A stretch of DNA of 64,000 bases from Desertimonas sp963732335 (GCA_963732335.1 CAVSZO010000052.1:124001-188000); one strand, 5' to 3'; positions 37,971 through 48,118 are shown, numbered from the stretch's first letter. Notes: a model not told the origin generated them from the sequence alone. Numbers and translations are program-made.

Positions 37971-39005
37971 ATGCAACTGGGGATGATCGGCCTCGGCCGG
38001 ATGGGGTCCAACATGGTCCTCCGGCTGATGCGTGCCGGCCACGAGTGCGTCGGCTTCGACGTGTCACCGGAAGCGGTCGCCACGATGACGGGCGACGGGA
38101 TGACCGGTAGCTCGTCGCTCGAGGAGTTCGTCGACGCCCTCGCCGCGCCACGCCACGTGTGGATGATGGTGCCGGCGGCGTTCGTCGACGAGACCGTCGA
38201 CAAGCTCGCTCCGCTGCTGGAGCGCGGCGACACGATCATCGACGGCGGCAACTCCTGGTATCGCGACGACATCGACCGCGCCGGGCCACTCGCCCGCGAC
38301 CGCGGGATCGACTACGTCGACGTCGGTGTGAGCGGCGGCGTCCACGGCCTCGAACGCGGCTACTGCCTGATGGTCGGCGGTGCGGCCACGGCGGTCGACC
38401 GCCTGGCGCCGATCTTCGACTCGCTCGCCCCTGGAGTCGAGGCTGCCGAGCGCACACCGACTCGCGCTGCGGCCGACGATTCGCCGTCGAGCGTCGAGCA
38501 CGGGTGGCTGCACTGCGGCCCCAACGGCGCCGGGCACTTCGTCAAGATGGTCCACAACGGCATCGAGTACGGCTTGATGGCCGCCTACGCCGAGGGGCTC
38601 AACGTCCTCGCCAAGGCCAACATCGGCGCCGAGGACCACATCGAGGACGCCGAGACAGCGCCCCTGCCGCAGCCCCAGTACTACCGCTACGACTTCGACC
38701 TCGCCGCCATCACGGAGGTCTGGCGCCGCGGCAGCGTCGTCGCCAGCTGGCTGCTCGACCTCACCGCTGAAGCGCTGGCCGCCGACCCCGAGCTCGACGC
38801 CTTCGAAGGGAGCGTGTCGGACTCCGGTGAGGGACGCTGGACCGTCAACGCGGCGATCGACGAGGGCGTCCCGGTCCCGGTGCTGGCGACGTCGTTGTTC
38901 CAACGATTCAGCTCGCGCGGACGTTCCGATGTCGCCGACAAGGTGCTCTCGGCAATGCGCGCCGGGTTCGGCGGACACGTCGAGCGTCAGGAGACCACAC
39001 GATGA
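37971..39005 (+). CDS. gnd: 6-phosphogluconate dehydrogenase (decarboxylating), short type
   Basis: Oxidises 6-phosphogluconate to ribulose 5-phosphate and CO2. 344 residues, the short (YqeC/GntZ-like) type, often NAD-linked. Rossmann motif GMIGLGRMGSNMVLRL at residues 4-19, catalytic block DVGVSGGVHGLERGYCLMVG, and the GPNGAGHFVKMVHNGIEYG motif with Lys and Asn. CAACCT ends 7 bases before the ATG, a weak leaderless -10. Its stop overlaps the zwf start by 4 bases. Confidence 0.95.
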   Translation: MQLGMIGLGRMGSNMVLRLMRAGHECVGFDVSPEAVATMTGDGMTGSSSLEEFVDALAAPRHVWMMVPAAFVDETVDKLAPLLERGDTIIDGGNSWYRDDIDRAGPLARDRGIDYVDVGVSGGVHGLERGYCLMVGGAATAVDRLAPIFDSLAPGVEAAERTPTRAAADDSPSSVEHGWLHCGPNGAGHFVKMVHNGIEYGLMAAYAEGLNVLAKANIGAEDHIEDAETAPLPQPQYYRYDFDLAAITEVWRRGSVVASWLLDLTAEALAADPELDAFEGSVSDSGEGRWTVNAAIDEGVPVPVLATSLFQRFSSRGRSDVADKVLSAMRAGFGGHVERQETTR

Positions 39006-40418
39006 GCGCCTCCCAGAGTGGCCGACTGCCACGCGCCGACGCCCTGGTGCTGTTCGGTGCCACCGGCGACCTCGCCAAGCGCAAGCTGTTCCCGGCCCTC
39101 TACCACATGGAGGACCGCGGCGAACTGAACCTGCCGATCGTCGGCGTCGCCCGCAGCGAATGGACCGACGACATCTTCCGCAAGGAGGCGACGTCGGCGA
39201 TCGAGGCCGCCGTGCCGAAGGTCAAGAAGACCGTGATCAGACGCCTGCAGAAGCGGCTCGATCTGGTCCAGGGCGACTACTCCGACCCGACGACGTGGGC
39301 GGCGCTGACCGACGTGCTCGACAAGCACCGCTCGCGCACGGCGGTGTACTACATGGCGATTCCGCCGTCGATGTTCCCGACCGTCGCCGAGTCACTGGCG
39401 TCGGTGGGGCTCAACGAACGCGGACGGATCGTCGTCGAGAAGCCCTTCGGGCGTGACCTCCATTCTGCCCACGAGCTCAACGTCGTGCTGCACAAGGTGT
39501 TCCCCGAGCAGCACATCTTCCGCATCGACCACTACCTCGGCAAGGAGTCGGTCGAGGACCTCCTCGTGTTCCGCTTCTCCAACACGTTGGTCGAACCGAT
39601 CTGGAACCGCCGCTACGTGCGCAGCGTGCAGATCACGATGTCCGAGACGATAGGCGTCGAGAGCCGTGGCTCGTTCTACGACTCCGTCGGAGCAATCCGC
39701 GACGTGTTCCAGAACCACCTGCTGCAGGTGGTCTCGCTGCTGGCGATGGAACCGCCCGTCGGCCACGAGGCCAGCTACCTGCAGGACGAGAAGGTCAAGG
39801 TGTTCGCCGCGACGAAAGCCCTCGACTGCTCCACGCTCGTCCGCGGCCAGTACGACGGCTACCGCGACGAGGCAGGCGTCGCGCCCGGCTCGACACGTCG
39901 AGACGTTCGTCGCCGCCAAGTTGGAGATCGACTCGTGGCGCTGGGCGGGCGTGCCGTGGTACGCCCGCGTCGGCAAGGGTCTGGCACAGTCGGAGACGGA
40001 GGCCGTCATCGAGTTGCAGTCCCCGCCACGTCTCCTGTTCGACGAGGCTGGCGGCCCGACGCCGGAGCGCAACCTGATCCGCCTACGCCTCGGCAGGAAC
40101 GATGGGGTGACGTTCCAACTGCAGGCCAAGACGCCGGGGCCGCACCTCGACAGTCAGTCGATGAACGTGTCGGTCGACTTCGCCGCCGCCCTCGGCGACC
40201 GCCGTGAGGCCTACGAACGGCTGCTCGGCGACGCCATCGTCGGATCGCCCCGTCGCTTCGCCCGCGAGGACGCTGTCGAGCAGATGTGGCGGATCGTCGA
40301 TCCGGCGCTGCAGCAGGAGAACTGCGGGCCGGTGTACCCGTACGCCGTGGGCAGCTGGGGACCGCAGGAAGCCGACCGCATCCTCCCCGACGGCGACACG
40401 TGGTTCCCGCCGTCGTGA
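39002..40418 (+). CDS. zwf: Glucose-6-phosphate 1-dehydrogenase (one frameshift)
   Basis: First step of the oxidative pentose phosphate pathway, yielding NADPH. Cofactor loop FGATGDLAKRKLFPAL near residue 18, the signature RIDHYLGKE with catalytic His, and FRFSNTLVEPIWNR. The C-terminal third (HVETFVAAKLEIDSWRWAGV onward, ending GPQEADRILPDGDTWFPPS) is in another frame; shift near 39890. About 471 residues. ATG overlaps the gnd stop and the stop overlaps the cobO GTG. Confidence 0.95.
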
Positions 40419-40978
40419 GTGACGCACCGACGGAGGATCCCCGTCCGGACGATCTGCACCGGGCGCCGTCGGTCGTGATCCTCAACACCGGCGACGGCAA
40501 GGGCAAGAGCTCGGCGGCGTTCGGTGTGATGATCCGCGCCGTGGCGCGTGGCTGGCCTGCCGTCGTCGTGCAGTTCGTCAAGAGCGGCAAGTGGAATGTC
40601 GGCGAGGAGAAGATCGGCCGCCAACTCGGGGTCGAGTGGCACGACGTCGGCGACGGGTTCACATGGGACTCAGCGGACCTCGAGCACGACAAGGAACTCG
40701 CTCGCCAGGGGTGGAACGTGGCGGCCACGTTGATCGCGGCCGGCGAGCATCGCCTCGTGGTCCTCGACGAGATCACCTACCTGTGCACCTGGGGTTGGAT
40801 CGACACCGCCGACGTCGTTGCGGCGATCCGCGATCGCCCGGCCCACGTCAACGTCGTCATCACCGGACGAGACGCTCCGCCGGAGCTGGTTGATGTCGCC
40901 GACACCGTCACCGAGATGCGCAAGGTCAAGCACGCCTACGACCGCGGCGTCACGGCGATCCGCGGCATCGAGTACTGA
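40415..40978 (+). CDS. cobO: Corrinoid adenosyltransferase (CobO/CobA type)
   Basis: Transfers the adenosyl group of ATP to cob(I)yrinic acid a,c-diamide or cobinamide. 187 residues, intact. The family's P-loop GDGKGKSSAAFG is at residues 26-37, followed by VVVQFVKSGKWNVGEEK, and VVLDEITYLCTWGW with the Walker B-like Asp-Glu. Ends TEMRKVKHAYDRGVTAIRGIEY, characteristic of the family. GTG 40415 overlaps the zwf stop. Confidence 0.94.
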   Translation: MSDAPTEDPRPDDLHRAPSVVILNTGDGKGKSSAAFGVMIRAVARGWPAVVVQFVKSGKWNVGEEKIGRQLGVEWHDVGDGFTWDSADLEHDKELARQGWNVAATLIAAGEHRLVVLDEITYLCTWGWIDTADVVAAIRDRPAHVNVVITGRDAPPELVDVADTVTEMRKVKHAYDRGVTAIRGIEY

Positions 40979-40986
40979 GAGCGTCG

Positions 40987-41978
40987 ATGCAACTCCGCGA
41001 ACGTCTCGCGACCTGCCCGAGCCCGACCAGTCCGCCATCGCCGCCGTTCACGCCAGAGCTGCGGACATCCTCCGCCCACCCGGGGCACTGCACTGGCTGG
41101 ACGACCTGGCGGCGTGGATCGCCGGATGGCAACGACGGCCGTTGCCGACCGTCGAGCATCCCGTCGGCCTCGTGTTCGCCGCCGACCACGGCGTGGCGGC
41201 AGCAGCCAAGGTCAGCGCCCTCGAGCCGAAGGTCACGGCGGCGATGTTCTCAGCCTTCGCCGAGGGTCGCTCGACGATCCGCAGCTTCGCCCGTCACGCC
41301 GGCGCAACCGTCTCGGCGATCGACGTCGGGATCGGCAAGCCGACGGGGGACATCCGCAACGAACCGGCGATGTCAACGGACCGCTTCGTCGAGATCGTCG
41401 ACATCGCCTGGGCAGCGGTCGACGCCGTCGACGGCGATCTCCTCGTTCTCGGCGAGATGGGCATCGGGAACACGACCGTCTCGGCTGCCGTGGCGGCGGC
41501 GCTCGCCGGCGGTGAGACGGCGGCCTGGGTCGGCCGCGGCACGGGGATCGACGACGCCACGCTCACGGTGAAGCGCGCCGCCGTACAGCAGGCTGTGCGC
41601 CGAATCGCCGGGGTCACCGACCCGCTGGAGGTGCTCAGGGAGGTCGGCGGCGCAGAGCTTGTCGCCATCGCCGCGGCGGTCGTCGCGGCCCGGCACCGCT
41701 CGCTGCCCGTCGTCCTCGACGGCTACGTCGTCACGGCCTCGGTGCTCCCGCTCGTGTTGTTGGCGCCGCGGGTGCTCGACCATTGCACGGTGGGCCACTG
41801 TTCCGCCGAGCCCGGCCACCGCCGGTTGCTCGACCGCCTCGGCAAGCGTCCGCTGCTCGACCTCGACATGCGCCTCGGCGAGGGCAGTGGGGCGATGGCC
41901 GCCGTGCCGCTGATCGCCATGGCCTGCGCCGGCATCACCGAGGTCCCGACGATCACGGAGTGGTTCTCCCAACACTGA
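40987..41978 (+). CDS. cobT: Nicotinate-nucleotide-dimethylbenzimidazole phosphoribosyltransferase (possible frameshift near start)
   Basis: Activates the lower ligand base of cobamides as alpha-ribazole phosphate. Motifs: VGLVFAADHGVAAAAKVSAL, GEMGIGNTTVSAAVAAAL, VLDGYVVTASVLPLVLLAP, and the active-site LDLDMRLGEGSGAMAA with the catalytic Glu. The frame carrying the family has no start codon after the cobO stop; ATG 40987 (MQLRERLA) joined by a shift near 41010 to DLPEPDQSAIAAVHARAADI gives a normal N-terminus, about 329 residues. The gene ends only one base before the truncated IS element. Confidence 0.9.
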
Positions 41979-42616
41979 CCTCTGTTGGTTGAGTCCGACG
42001 CCGTATTTGAGGTCGCGGATGGTGTTTTGGATCTCGGCGTGGTGGCGATGGTCGGCTTCGAGTTCGAGTGGTGTCGCCGTCGCGGTCGGTGATGAAGGCG
42101 TGGTAGTCGTAGACGGTGAACAGGGCGAGTTGGCTGCCGGGTTTGGGACGGACGCGGCGGACGATGAGCCGGAGGGGTGTGGCTGGTCTGCCCGGGATGT
42201 TGGTGAATGGCCGGTAGTCGGTTTCGGCGACGTCGGCGCCGCCGTCGAGGAAGTACGGGATCGGCTGCCAGTCGGCCTCGGCGATGGCGCTGATCAGGGC
42301 TCGCATCTTCTTGGACTGTTTGGCGGTGATCGAGAAGCGGACGTTGTGACGCCGGCAGACGTCGGTGACGTGATGGCTGTAGAACCCGGAATCGGCACGC
42401 AACGTCAACGGCCCGGTGGCCCGGCAGTCGCGGACCCGGTTGAACGTTTCGGCCAAGAACTGTTTCGCTCCACGGCTGGTGTGGGCGTTGCCGCCACGCA
42501 GGCGGGAATGCAGCGACCTCACCGGTGCCGGCGACGGCGGCGAGCATGGGGTGGTAGCCGACGCACACTCGGTGTAGCCGAACACGCCGCCTTGTTATGG
42601 CCAGCCCGTAGGTCTC
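41979..42616 (-). pseudogene. IS1380-family transposase, 3' exon (truncated, frameshifted)
   Basis: Begins ETYGLA at 42616 and continues through VFGYTE, VGYHPMLAAVAGTGEV, LHSRLRGGNAHTSRGAKQFL, the second catalytic Asp in LTLRADSGFYSHHV, and ALFTVYDYHAFITDRDGDT. Shifts near 42575, 42525 and 42075 move it between frames, and it ends in LELEADHRHHAEIQNTIRDL with YGVGLNQ, close to the third catalytic Glu, then runs into cobT antisense. Non-functional as it stands. Confidence 0.8.
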
Positions 42617-42657
42617 GTCGGGTAGCCCCGGCGCATTGCTGCGCCGGGGCCCCCTCA

Positions 42658-42691
42658 GAACCCGGCGTGCGACTTTCACCGCACCGGGCTC
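42658..42691 (-). ncRNA. Group II intron domain V
   Basis: Exactly 34 bases: GAGCCCGGTGCGGTGAAAGT followed by CGCACGCCGGGTTC. It has the stem GAGCCCGG/CCGGGTTC, the upper stem TGCG/CGCA with a GAAA tetraloop-type cap region, and the invariant AGC-like triad region near the base, the catalytic core of group II ribozymes. The GC-rich hairpin at 42617-42657 that follows is domain VI. Confidence 0.85.
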
Positions 42692-42708
42692 AAGCAAGCC
42701 CGAAGGAA

Positions 42709-44512
42709 TCAAGGGAACGCAGAAGAAGCGCTGGACCTCCTGCCAATGACGGCGACGTGCCGACGCTGGCAATCGGTGTGGACGAGTTGGAGTGCATCGG
42801 GTCCGTCCGTGATGCCTTGTCCTCGCTCGACGGCGATCGCTTCTTTGCGAAGGGCCTTGCGAATCACCGTGATCCACTGCTCCCACTCGGTTGGACTTTG
42901 CGGCTCACGGTCGGCGAACAGCAGCAGCCCACCACAGAGCGAGCAGCGTCCTTGCTGCGTCTTCAACAGACGCAGCTTGACGCCGCCCACCGGTGGTGTG
43001 CTTCGCTGACGCCGCTTGGCCCAGTAGGTGTCCAGGTCCGGGTCGTCCGGAGACGCCGTTCCTGGCACCATCTGGTGACGGACGATCTTGGTCCAGCCGA
43101 ATTTGACGAGGTAGGCGCCGCTGTCACGATCGCCGAACACCCATCGGTCTCGCCTGAACCGGTTGAACGCGCCGAAGTACCGGTTGACAACCCAGTGCCT
43201 CGACTTGTTCGAGTGGGTGTGGGTGGCCCACCTGTAGGTGAGCGTCCACACGTATTTGTCCAACTTGGCGAACGCCTCGCTGGACACCACCGTTCGGTAG
43301 TAGGCCGACCATCCCCGAATGATCGGGCTCAGTCGTTTGATCACTGCCGCAGCGTTTGCCCCGCGAAGGGCGCGCACTTCGGCGGCGAGCCGTTCCCGCT
43401 GCCGTTGCACGGCCGCCTTGGATGGTTTGATCAGCAGCTTGTTCCGGTAACGGCGGACGTTGAATCCGAGGAAATCGAAGCCGTCATCGAGGTCCACGAT
43501 GCGTGTCTTGTCCTCGTTGAAGGCCAGTCCCCTCGGCGCCAGCCATACAGTCAGCCGTGCTTTGACCTCCTCGGCCTGTTCACGGCTGGTGCACATCGCC
43601 ACCAGATCGTCTGCGTAGCGCACCACCACGGGGCTGCCCACCAGCGTCGTGCCGGCCATCCGACCGGCATGTCGGTAGCGGACCCCGGCGGCCTGCTCCA
43701 TTCCGTGCAGCGCCACGTTCAACAGCAACGGCGAGATCACTCCCCCTTGGGGAGTTCCCTCCTCAGTCGGGGCGAACCAACCGTTGTCGACCACACCTGC
43801 CCTCAGCCACCGCTCGATGAGCCCTTTGGCAGGGAACCCGTCGAGAGCGGTCGAGAAGGTAGGAATGGTCGATCCGGTCGAACGCCGCTGCCAAGTCGGC
43901 ATCGAGCACCCACCGGCGGCTGGGGTTGGGACCCCGTGCCACCTTGTAGATCGCCTCGATCGCGTCGTGACAGCCGCGGCCCGGCCGGAAGCCATACGAC
44001 TTCGGCTCGAACCGCGCCTCCCACTCGGGCTCCAGCGCATTGACGACGAGGGCTTGCAAAGCCCGATCGACGATGACCGGAATGCCGAGCGGGCGCTGTT
44101 TCCCGTTCGCCTTTGGGATGAACACCCGCTTGACGGGGAGGGGCTCCCAAGAGCCGCGACGACGTTGCACCCGGTCAGCCAGAAACGCCTTCCCGGGCGC
44201 GGTCACCACAACGGCTCCGTCGATCCCCGCCGTCTTGCGGCCAGCGTTGAGCTCAGTCACCCGCCGCACGCTCAACAGCGCATTGGCACGAGACCGGAGC
44301 ATCAACTTCTGCAAATTGCGGACCTTGCGAAGGTCCCTGTCCCGTGATGCCGTGAAGATCCGTTGCCGCAGACGCCGTACGTCGTCTTCGACCGATGCCC
44401 AGTCGATCGAGCACCAGTCGAGATCGTCGCCCTCAGGTCCGTTCACCACAGCAACGCCGTGGCGTCCAACTTGTCCATCGGTTCCAGAGTCGTCATTCAT
44501 CGTCACCTCCAC
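42709..44512 (-). CDS. ltrA: Group II intron reverse transcriptase/maturase with HNH endonuclease (one frameshift)
   Basis: Splicing factor and retrohoming enzyme of the host intron, about 600 residues. RT blocks in order: LRKVRNLQKLMLRSRANALL, GIDGAVV, KRVFIPKANGKQRPLGIPVI, FEPKSYGFRPGRGCHDAIEA, VLDADLAAAFDRIDH, then after a shift near 43853 GLIERWLRAGVV, GTPQGGVISPLLLNVALHGM, the catalytic RYADDLV, and LGFNVRRY. The maturase X domain includes IIRGWSAYYRTVV and LTYRWATHTHSNKS. The C-terminal HNH-type zinc module has CSLCGG and LVHTDCQRRH. ATG 44512 or the internal ATG four codons later may be the start. Confidence 0.9.
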
Positions 44513-45139
44513 AGGCCCACCTGACCCGCGTCAGCACCCTTTCGGGTCCGGGCATCAGCCCGTATCCGGCCAGTTATGCGGAACGGCTGACGGAGGCGCC
44601 AACCACCTGTCCCGGGTTCCTGTTGCCTTTCGACTGCCGGCATTCGCTTTTCGGGTCATCCTCTTCCCGCTGGGGAACTGGGCCTTCCTTGCGGTCGGCT
44701 GACCGGGCAAACGCCCGGACCCCATCGGGATTCCACGTTTCACACGCACGAGCTGCGACCGGGTTGGGTGCCCTCTTAACCCCGGGGACGGCGGTGCTCA
44801 CACGGCCGACATCTGCTCCCCGGCCGCCGCCTGCCGCTTCCCAACGGCAACGTCCCTGCACCCCGGTTCCAACTCCATCCACCGGGGCTCTCGATAACGA
44901 GGCATCATCAAGGGTTCACTCGCGTTCACCCGTCCGGTCTTCCCCTCGCTTGTAGTCCCCGGATGGAGCGGGCACCCTTGAGCTTCTCCCCGGAGCTTCG
45001 CACCCCGCCGTCACCAGCGACGCACGTCCGGGTGGGGACAGGCCTTGAGCACTGGCCTGGGGCTACACCGCCGACATCAGCACATCAGTCGGCCCTCCCT
45101 TCTGCGAGCCCACTCGCAACGTGCGACCTCGTGTCGCAC

Positions 45140-45574
45140 ACAGATCGTCGAGTCGACATCGATCGTCAGTGCGCTGGCGCCGGGACCGGCGCCGGCCTGC
45201 CAGGCCCGGACGAGTACTTCGCCGGCGACGGCGTCGAGCTGGCTGACATGGCCCCAGGTGAAGCTGCGCAGGAACGTGCCCAACGTCGATGGCGCCAACA
45301 CCGTGTGGCCGAGCACCGCGGCGGTGTCGCCGGCCCGCAGCGCGTCGGCGTCACCGATGCAATCTCCGTCACGCAGCGCCGAGTGGATCAACGTCATCGC
45401 CTTGTCCCCGACGTTGGCTGCACCCACTCCGTGCAACGTGACCCGGTGACTGAACAACTCACGCAGCCTGAGATGCTGGGCGAGGGTGGCTGGCAGCACC
45501 AGCCCGGCGTCGGCGACCGCGTGGTCGTCGTCGAAGGTCACGTCCAAGCGGTCGAGAGTGTGGCAAGATCGCAT
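45140..45574 (-). pseudogene. IS1380-family transposase, 5' exon
   Basis: N-terminal 145 residues from ATG 45574. Conserved family blocks: DDHAVADAGLVLPATLAQHL, GGVGAANVGDKAMTLIHSAL-like text, GDTAAVLGHTVLAPSTLGTF, FLRSFTWGHVSQLDAVAGEV, and ALTIDVDSTIC, the first catalytic Asp region. Reading stops making sense at TGT (Cys), where the intron begins. The continuation ETYGLA is found on the far side of the intron in the right phase. Confidence 0.82.
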
Positions 45575-45649
45575 CGAAAAGGTGCCTTCCTGACGGGAAT
45601 CAATGATTGCGAGCAACAATCATTCTCCCAGGTCAAAGGCACTTTTTCG
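45575..45649. repeat. 75-bp imperfect palindrome upstream of the transposase
   Basis: Outer arms CGAAAAGGTGCC (45575-45586) and GGCACTTTTTCG (45638-45649) match with one difference; inner arms AATGATTG (45602-45609) and CAATCATT (45617-45624) are perfect. It lies directly before the transposase ATG and is unusually AT-rich for the window. It may be a promoter/operator palindrome or part of the IS end. Confidence 0.6.
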
Positions 45650-45753
45650 CGGATACCCGGAACCCTACAACGGCCCACCAACCACCACGACGGTGGATCC
45701 GGGGTAAGCATGTATGCCCGCCGAGGTCTTACACGCTTACAGAGCAGCTCGGC

Positions 45754-46956
45754 TCAGCTCGTGGCGAGTGCGGCGAGGCGCTTGATGCCTTCGGCGATGT
45801 TGTCGTCGCCGGTTGCGAACGACAGGCGGACGTAGCCGGGCGCGCCGAAGGCCTCACCCGGTACGACGGCAACCTTGGCCTCGGCGAGCACGTGCTCGGC
45901 GAGCTCCAGGGTAGTGGCACACGTGCGCCCGGCGAGGGGGCGTCCGAGCAGTCCCGTGACGTTCGGGAAGCAGTAGAAGGCGCCCTGCGGCTCGATGCAG
46001 GTGACGCCAGGGATCTCGTTGAGCATCGTGTGCATCAGCGCTCCCCTCCGACTGAACGCGCTGCGCATCTCGGCGACGGCGTCCAGGTCGCCGCTGACGG
46101 CGGCGAGGGCGGCACGCTGGCTGACGTTGGCGACGTTCGAGGTCGCATGGCTCTGGAAGTTGATCGCCGCCTTGGCGACGTCGGGCGGAGCGATCATCCA
46201 GCCGACCCGCCAACCCGTCATCGCATACGTCTTGGCGACGCCGTTGACGACGATGCACTGGTCGGCGAGGTCGGGGACGACGGTGGGCATCGACACGAAG
46301 CGGTGCGGGCCGTACGTGAGGTGCTCGTAGATCTCGTCGGTGACGACCCACACGCCGTGCTCGACGGCCCAGCGGCCGATCTCCTCGACGCGTTCCGGTG
46401 GGCACACTGCACCTGAGGGATTGTCCGGGCTGACGAACAGCATCACCTTGGTTCGCTCCGTCGTCGCCGCCTCGAGCTGGTCGATGGTGACTTGGAAGCC
46501 GGTCTCTTCGGTCGTGTCGATGAACGTCGGGACGCCACCGGCAAGGGTGATCGCTTCGGGATACGTCGTCCAGTACGGCGCCGGCACGAGTACCTCGTCG
46601 CCGGGGTCGCACAGCGCGGCGAAGGCGGTGAACACGGCGTGCTTGCCACCGTTGGTCACGAGAACCTGGGCAGCCGTGCACTCGTAGCCGCTGTCGCGAG
46701 CGGTCTTGGCGGCGATCGCCTCGCGCAGCTCGGGCAAGCCGGCGGCCGGCGTGTAGCGGTGGTTGCGCGGCTCGGCACACGCCGCCGCAGCGGCGGCAAC
46801 GATGTGCTCCGGGGTGGGGAAGTCCGGCTCCCCGGCGCCGAAGCCGATGACGTCCTCGCCTGCTGCCTGCAGCGCCTTGGCCTTGGCGTCGACCGCCAGG
46901 GTCGCTGACTCGGCGATGGCGGCGAGGCGGGTGGAGACTCGGTTCACAGCTGTCAT
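45754..46956 (-). CDS. aspC: Pyridoxal phosphate-dependent aminotransferase, aspartate type (class I)
   Basis: Transfers amino groups between aspartate (or aromatic amino acids) and 2-oxoglutarate. 400 residues, intact. GFGAGEPDFPTPEHIVAAAA near residue 38, VTNGGKHAVFTAFAALCDPG, FVSPDNPSGAV with the PLP-contacting Asn, VTDEIYEHLTYG, and the Schiff-base Lys in NGVAKTYAMTGWRVGW. Ends FATGDDNIAEGIKRLAALAT. It is the Thermus-like I-gamma subgroup by these motifs. Divergent from serC with only 9 bases between start codons. Confidence 0.93.
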   Translation of the reverse strand: MTAVNRVSTRLAAIAESATLAVDAKAKALQAAGEDVIGFGAGEPDFPTPEHIVAAAAAACAEPRNHRYTPAAGLPELREAIAAKTARDSGYECTAAQVLVTNGGKHAVFTAFAALCDPGDEVLVPAPYWTTYPEAITLAGGVPTFIDTTEETGFQVTIDQLEAATTERTKVMLFVSPDNPSGAVCPPERVEEIGRWAVEHGVWVVTDEIYEHLTYGPHRFVSMPTVVPDLADQCIVVNGVAKTYAMTGWRVGWMIAPPDVAKAAINFQSHATSNVANVSQRAALAAVSGDLDAVAEMRSAFSRRGALMHTMLNEIPGVTCIEPQGAFYCFPNVTGLLGRPLAGRTCATTLELAEHVLAEAKVAVVPGEAFGAPGYVRLSFATGDDNIAEGIKRLAALATS

Positions 46957-46965
46957 GCTCTCACA

Positions 46966-48118
46966 GTGAAATCGCTCGATCCGACTGCGTTGACGATCCC
47001 CGCCGAGCTGCTCCCGGCCGATGGCCGCTTCGGCTGCGGTCCATCCAAGGTGCGACCGGAACAGATCGACGCTGTTGTCGCCGCGTCGACCTCGATCATC
47101 GGGACGTCCCACCGCCAAGCGCCGGTGAAGCGACTCGTCGGTGAGCTCCGCAGCGGTCTTGCCGAGCTGTTCGCCCTGCCAGACGGGTGGGAGATCGTGC
47201 TCGGCAACGGCGGCACGACCGTGTTCTGGGACGTCGCGTCGTTCGGGCTCGTCGGGCGGCGCAGCCAGCACCTCGTGTTCGGCGAGTTCTCCGGCAAGTT
47301 CGCCGATGCGTGCGCCGCCGCGCCCCATCTCGCCGAGCCGTCGGTGATCGAGACGGTGCCGGGCGACCATCCCGATCCACGGGCCGATCCCGACGTCGAC
47401 GTCTTCGCCCTGACCCACAACGAGACATCGACGGGCGTATCGATGAGGCTGCGCCGTCCACTCGGGGCAACCGACGACCAGCTCGTCCTCGTCGATGCCA
47501 CGTCCGCCGCCGGGGGCCTGCCGTGGGACCCGGCAGATGTCGACGTCTACTACTTCGCGCCGCAGAAGTGCTTCGCCGCCGAGGGCGGGCTGTGGATCGC
47601 CGCCTGCTCCCCGGCCGCGATCGAACGCATCGACAGCATCGCTGCGTCGGGACGGTGGCGCCCGGCCTCGCTCGACCTCGCCATCGCCCGCGACAACAGC
47701 CGCCTCGACCAGACGTACAACACCCCGTCAATCACGACGCTCGTGCTCTTCGCCAGCCAGCTCGCCTGGATGCTCGAGCTCGGTGGACTGGCGGCGTGCG
47801 CCAAGCGGTCGAAGGCATCGGCCGAGCACCTCTACGGCTGGGCCGAGGCGACGGACTGGGCCACTCCGTTCGTCGCACGACCCGGCCAAGCGCTCCGACG
47901 TCGTCGCCACCATCGACCTCGACGCCGGCATCGACGTCGCCAAGCTCAACGCCGCGCTGCGCGCCAACGGCATCGTCGACACCGACGGCTACCGCAAGCT
48001 CGCACGCAACCAGATCCGCATCGGCATGTTCCCGGCGATCGAGACGTCCGACGTCGTCGCCTTGACGTCGTGCATCGACTACCTGATCGAACACCACGCG
48101 GATGCCCTCACGCCGTGA
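46966..48118 (+). CDS. serC: Phosphoserine aminotransferase, mycobacterial type (one frameshift)
   Basis: Second step of serine synthesis. Seen: LPADGRFGCGPSKVRPEQID, IIGTSHRQAPVKRLVGELRS, LALPDGWEIVLGNGGTT-type FALPDGWEIVLGNGGTTVFW, THNETSTGVSM, LVDATSAAGGLPWDPADVDV, and YYFAPQKCFAAEGGLW with the PLP Lys. After a shift near 47880 it continues SDVVATIDLDAGIDVAKLNA and ends YLIEHHADALTP. About 383 residues. This arrangement is the actinobacterial SerC branch. The stop overlaps the next gene's GTG. Confidence 0.93.

Larger units (their letters stand above)
42617..45139 (-). mobile_element. Group II intron (2523 bases) inserted in the IS1380 transposase gene
   Basis: The 5' end reads GTGCGACACGAGG, fitting the GUGYG rule, and the 3' end reads CTACCCGAC, fitting ...AY. 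Removal joins ATC-TGT to GAG-ACC-TAC and restores the transposase frame (STIC-ETYG). It contains a 34-base domain V, a domain VI hairpin and an RT/maturase/HNH gene. The 627 bases 44513-45139 hold the 5' ribozyme domains with no other gene. A candidate EBS1, GCAGAT (44811-44816), could pair with the exon bases ATCTGT. Confidence 0.88.
41979..45650 (-). mobile_element. Truncated IS1380-family element split by a group II intron
   Basis: The transposase reads leftwards in two exons, 45140-45574 and 41979-42616, separated by the intron. The left part ends abruptly after DLKYGVGLNQ, next to the cobT stop, so the last third of the transposase and that inverted terminus are missing. No direct repeats can be assigned. 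Confidence 0.8.
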
